DNA of 7,251 nucleotides, taken from an archaeon MnTg01 (lineage in GTDB: Archaea > Thermoproteota > Nitrososphaeria > Nitrososphaerales > Nitrosopumilaceae). Below are positions 4,901 through 7,251 of the stretch, one piece after another; within the stretch, counting starts at the first letter, position 1, and each line of letters starts with the position of its first letter. A program made the translations under genes and the position numbers. The DNA lies in the NCBI GenBank assembly GCA_008974855.1, contig BFAR01000130.1:1-7251 (forward strand), given 5' to 3'. Under the pieces are notes generated by a model, which did no database searches, had not been told where the DNA came from, and saw only the letters and a program-made list of their open reading frames with translations.

Positions 4901-5542
4901 GTGGAGCCAATTGATCTAACACTTACCATATCTGAAAACATGCCAATCTTTCCAGGTTCACCAAAACCCCATTTTATTCCGTGGTCTAAAATTAAAACTG
5001 AAGGATACAATCTTGAATTACTTTTTCTAAGTTCTCACACAGGAACTCACCTAGATGCTCCTTTCCATTTTTTTGATAAAGGAAGTAAAATTCATCAAAT
5101 TTCTCCGTCAAGATTTATTTCAGATGCTATTCTGATAAAAATACCAAAAGGTTACAATCAACTAATTACGAAAACTGATATTATTAATTTTGAAAAAAAA
5201 TACGAGCTGATAAAAAATAATTCCACAGTTATTTTTTTTACAGGTTGGCAAAAAAACTTGGAAAAAAAATATTTTTTTAAAAATAATCCTGGCTTATCCT
5301 CTTCTGCAGCAAAATATTTGATTTCCAAAAATATCAATTTAGTGGGAATTGATTCACCAAGTATTGATATAGGAACCGATGGAAGATTTTCTGTTCATCA
5401 TATATTTTCAAAAAATAACGTATTGATTGTGGAAAATCTATGTGGTCTCGAAAAAATTTCTGATATTCATTTTAAGTTGATTGTTTTACCTTTGAAACTT
5501 AAAGATGCTACTGGTTCGCCAGTGAGAGCATTAGCCATTTAG
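4901..5542 (+). CDS. Cyclase family / kynurenine formamidase-like metal-dependent hydrolase
   Basis: A 213-residue protein of the putative cyclase family (PF04199), which includes bacterial KynB arylformamidases. The metal motif HTGTHLDAPFHF at residues 46-57 supplies H46, H50 and D52, with H56 adjacent. The usual N-terminal pattern, IDLTLTISENMPIFPGSP (4-21), is complete. The C-terminal signature GIDSPSIDIG (149-158) is followed by H166/H167 and E178 in VENL, the residues that complete the active site in KynB. Length is typical for the family (about 200-220). The start is GTG at 4901-4903: an in-frame TAA lies about 27 bases upstream with no ATG between, and the N-terminal motif begins at once. 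KynB activity is not established, since the family also contains other amide or ester hydrolases. The stop overlaps the end of the DP2 gene by 4 bases. Confidence 0.9.
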   Translation: MEPIDLTLTISENMPIFPGSPKPHFIPWSKIKTEGYNLELLFLSSHTGTHLDAPFHFFDKGSKIHQISPSRFISDAILIKIPKGYNQLITKTDIINFEKKYELIKNNSTVIFFTGWQKNLEKKYFFKNNPGLSSSAAKYLISKNINLVGIDSPSIDIGTDGRFSVHHIFSKNNVLIVENLCGLEKISDIHFKLIVLPLKLKDATGSPVRALAI

Positions 5543-7251
5543 TTTACATAATCTGTAAGAAGTAATTGATCTCCTTTATCTTTTCCAAAGACTAGATCTA
5601 TTTCATCAGAAAGAGTATCTATCCGTCCTGTAAGATATGCACCTACCTCGTATTTTTTAACTAATCTTTTTGCAAGTTTAAGATATTTTACAACTGAGCC
5701 CCTTGTTATGGTTTGAATTAATTTATTTCCACAGGTGCAATGTTGTAAAAGAGGTATTCGCCTATAGCTTTTACCACATGCAGTGCACCTAAAGCTTTGA
5801 CGACCATAAGCCCTAAGATTTCCCATTATATCCGGAACAAGATGAGTCGTAATAACATATGAAACGATTTCTTTTGTGTCAACTGCATTAATAAGATCTG
5901 CATTTCGAATCTGCAAATCTAGCTTATCAAGCATTGAACCAAGGGTAGAGTATGCACTTCTAGATCTTGATGTAGTAAGAGTGGTAGTTCTGTGAGTGAA
6001 ATCATATCCAGAAAATGCTGCTTTAGTTTCTAATCTTGATTTAACTGTCTCAATACTGGTTACATCAGCTGCTTGTTGTTTTTGAAGAGTTGCCTCAAAA
6101 AATGATAGTGGTAAATGTTTCATAACTTCAAAGTTATGTGCTTGAGGCTGAGATTCATGTGGAAGAACAGATGGTTGAATTAGTAAAGGAGCATCCATAA
6201 GTCCACCAATTTTATCTGAAAGAAATTGTCTTGAAAAATTTAGTAAACTATCCATCAATAACATTATGGAATCGGCATCGCCATCTGCATCTCGTCTTTT
6301 TGCTGAATGCCATATTGGTGTAGCAAAACAAACGTGTGTTTCTGCAAAACCAATAATTCTTCCAACAATTCCAACTGATGTATGTGGAGCTAAACCAATA
6401 ATTAAATGACCAACAAGATCATCAGTGTTTTTTACATCATAAAATTTTGATTTCTCATAAAATTTCTCTAATTGAATATCGATGTATTTGCATACGTTTA
6501 CAAGATAATTCCCGCTGTTATACGGTATGATAACATCCTGTATTCTCAATTCTATTATTTGATCATTGTTAGTAAGAGGAGATTCATTTACATCATGTGT
6601 GTATCCCAATTCTTTGAGTTTTTCAATAGATGTTCCAATCCAGGATGGTTTAAAGTGTGTTAGAGGAGAGTTTGTTGCGTCAAATCTTACAGTGCCGTCT
6701 TTGAATACTGTCAAATCTAAGCTTTGTCTGATTAGTCCTTTTTCAAGTGGTTCAGAAACTTTTTCTTGATTGATTAATTCTTTAACTCCCTTGAATGGTT
6801 CGTGCGCACGGATTCCAATCCGTTCTTGCGCCATCATGAGTTTATCTTTTAATGGAAAAAGTTGATAAGAATACGCGAAAGTGTTTTTTTTACATTTTGG
6901 ACAGAAAGAGGAGTCTAGCTTTGCTCTACAAATACGACAATTGTAAATGATTTTTGTTTTTGTCTTACATTTCTGGCAGATAATTCCTATTGAAGGTTCA
7001 TTACATTTTTTGCAAAATCGATTCGAAATATTAGAAAAAAATTTCTCAGTCTTTGAGGCTTTTAGTAAATCACGAGTAGGACCACCTTTATCTCCTATTG
7101 GAAAAAGTGTGTGAACTGGTGGTTTCATTTGTCTTGGAGCTGCCTTTTCTGGTCTTCCAATTCTTACTCCAACAGATGTTGAAAATTTAGGCTTTATTTT
7201 TATTTCTGAAGTTTCAGATATATTTTCAATAACTGATTTTGACTCGTTAAG
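5539..7251 (-). CDS. polC: DNA polymerase D large subunit DP2, C-terminal 570 residues (runs off right edge)
   Basis: Catalytic subunit of the archaeal replicative D-family polymerase, built around two double-psi beta-barrels like those of RNA polymerase. Residues are numbered from the Met at 7128. The conserved RIGRPEKAAPRQMKPPVHTLFPIG signature spans this Met, so it is internal and the frame stays open to the window edge. Residues 39-79 hold repeated CxxC zinc pairs (C39/C42, C51/C54, C64/C67, C76/C79). ETHVCFATPIWHSAKRRD leads into the catalytic cluster DADGDAD at 280-286 (bases 6271-6291), matching NCDGDED of euryarchaeal DP2. A C-terminal zinc site uses C448, C451, C464 and C466. No intein interrupts the catalytic region. 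The last residues, QLLLTDYVN, resemble a PCNA-interacting peptide. Full DP2 is about 1,100-1,300 residues, so roughly half is here. The stop overlaps the convergent cyclase gene by 4 bases. Confidence 0.96.
   Translation of the reverse strand, partial: LNESKSVIENISETSEIKIKPKFSTSVGVRIGRPEKAAPRQMKPPVHTLFPIGDKGGPTRDLLKASKTEKFFSNISNRFCKKCNEPSIGIICQKCKTKTKIIYNCRICRAKLDSSFCPKCKKNTFAYSYQLFPLKDKLMMAQERIGIRAHEPFKGVKELINQEKVSEPLEKGLIRQSLDLTVFKDGTVRFDATNSPLTHFKPSWIGTSIEKLKELGYTHDVNESPLTNNDQIIELRIQDVIIPYNSGNYLVNVCKYIDIQLEKFYEKSKFYDVKNTDDLVGHLIIGLAPHTSVGIVGRIIGFAETHVCFATPIWHSAKRRDADGDADSIMLLMDSLLNFSRQFLSDKIGGLMDAPLLIQPSVLPHESQPQAHNFEVMKHLPLSFFEATLQKQQAADVTSIETVKSRLETKAAFSGYDFTHRTTTLTTSRSRSAYSTLGSMLDKLDLQIRNADLINAVDTKEIVSYVITTHLVPDIMGNLRAYGRQSFRCTACGKSYRRIPLLQHCTCGNKLIQTITRGSVVKYLKLAKRLVKKYEVGAYLTGRIDTLSDEIDLVFGKDKGDQLLLTDYVN
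5545..5568 (-). other. Candidate C-terminal PIP box in DP2
   Basis: The final DP2 residues QLLLTDYV fit the PCNA-interacting peptide pattern Q-x-x-(I/L/M)-x-x-aromatic-x: Gln, then Leu at +3 and Tyr at +6, with Val in place of the usual second aromatic. Position at the extreme C-terminus is where PolD of Pyrococcus carries its PCNA-binding peptide. One residue is non-canonical, so this is likely but untested. Confidence 0.6.

Noticed and set aside
6271..6291. Intein at the DP2 catalytic motif, as found in some euryarchaea
   Set aside because: The DADGDAD cluster is continuous with its flanks, and no splicing-domain sequence is inserted.
6472..6769. Two short plus-strand ORFs inside DP2
   Set aside because: Both are antisense shadows of strongly conserved DP2 coding sequence.
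7126..7128. ATG at 7128 as the start of DP2
   Set aside because: The reading frame stays open to the window edge and the conserved RIGRPEKAAPRQ signature lies upstream, so this Met is internal.
1..7251. CRISPR array, insertion sequence, prophage or defence island
   Set aside because: No regularly spaced repeats, transposase or integrase motifs, or terminal inverted repeats were seen; the gene content is mostly housekeeping.

Overview
The window looks like chromosomal DNA from an archaeon, most likely a Nitrososphaerota (Thaumarchaeota) member of the marine Nitrosopumilus type. The evidence is archaeal information-processing genes (sliding clamp PCNA, transcription factor S, RNA polymerase subunit L, the large subunit of the D-family DNA polymerase), strongly AT-rich DNA, a stand-alone AsnC-type ligand-binding domain, and TATA-like boxes about 25-30 bases upstream of start codons with almost no 5' leader. 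PolD excludes typical Crenarchaeota. The assignment below archaeal level is inference from resemblance.

Layout. At the left edge, on the minus strand, lie rpoL, tfs and the N-terminal third of pcna. They are packed tightly: the rpoL stop abuts the tfs start, and 34 bases separate tfs from pcna, which starts with TTG. Divergent from rpoL, across a 54-base spacer with one near-symmetric TATA element, is a plus-strand pair: an unrecognised 186-residue protein and a 50-residue protein. Convergent to these, on the minus strand, come a DUSP23-like dual-specificity phosphatase, a two-cluster ferredoxin with an Asp in place of one cluster cysteine, and a RecA/RadB-like protein with an eroded Walker A motif. 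Divergent from the last, 14 bases away, is a class V PLP enzyme. A stand-alone RAM (AsnC ligand-binding) gene runs into its 3' end, followed by a plus-strand cyclase/KynB-like metal hydrolase. The right end is the C-terminal 570 residues of PolD large subunit DP2, with its catalytic Asp cluster, zinc-binding cysteines and a candidate C-terminal PCNA-binding peptide; the gene runs off the window.

How they work together. The replication and transcription genes share a theme: PolD and PCNA work together at the fork, and RpoL and TFS belong to the RNA polymerase machinery. Strand alternates often, and three convergent pairs meet within -6 to +4 bases at their stops, which is typical of compact archaeal genomes. 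The middle genes form no single obvious pathway. The PLP enzyme, RAM protein and KynB-like hydrolase resemble the parts list of bacterial kynurenine clusters, but key motifs argue against a simple equivalence. There is no rRNA, tRNA, CRISPR array, insertion sequence or prophage signal. No gene-free stretch exceeds about 155 bases. Most of the window is ordinary housekeeping sequence. The least explained parts are the degenerate RadB-like protein, the two-gene unknown unit and the Asp-ligand ferredoxin.
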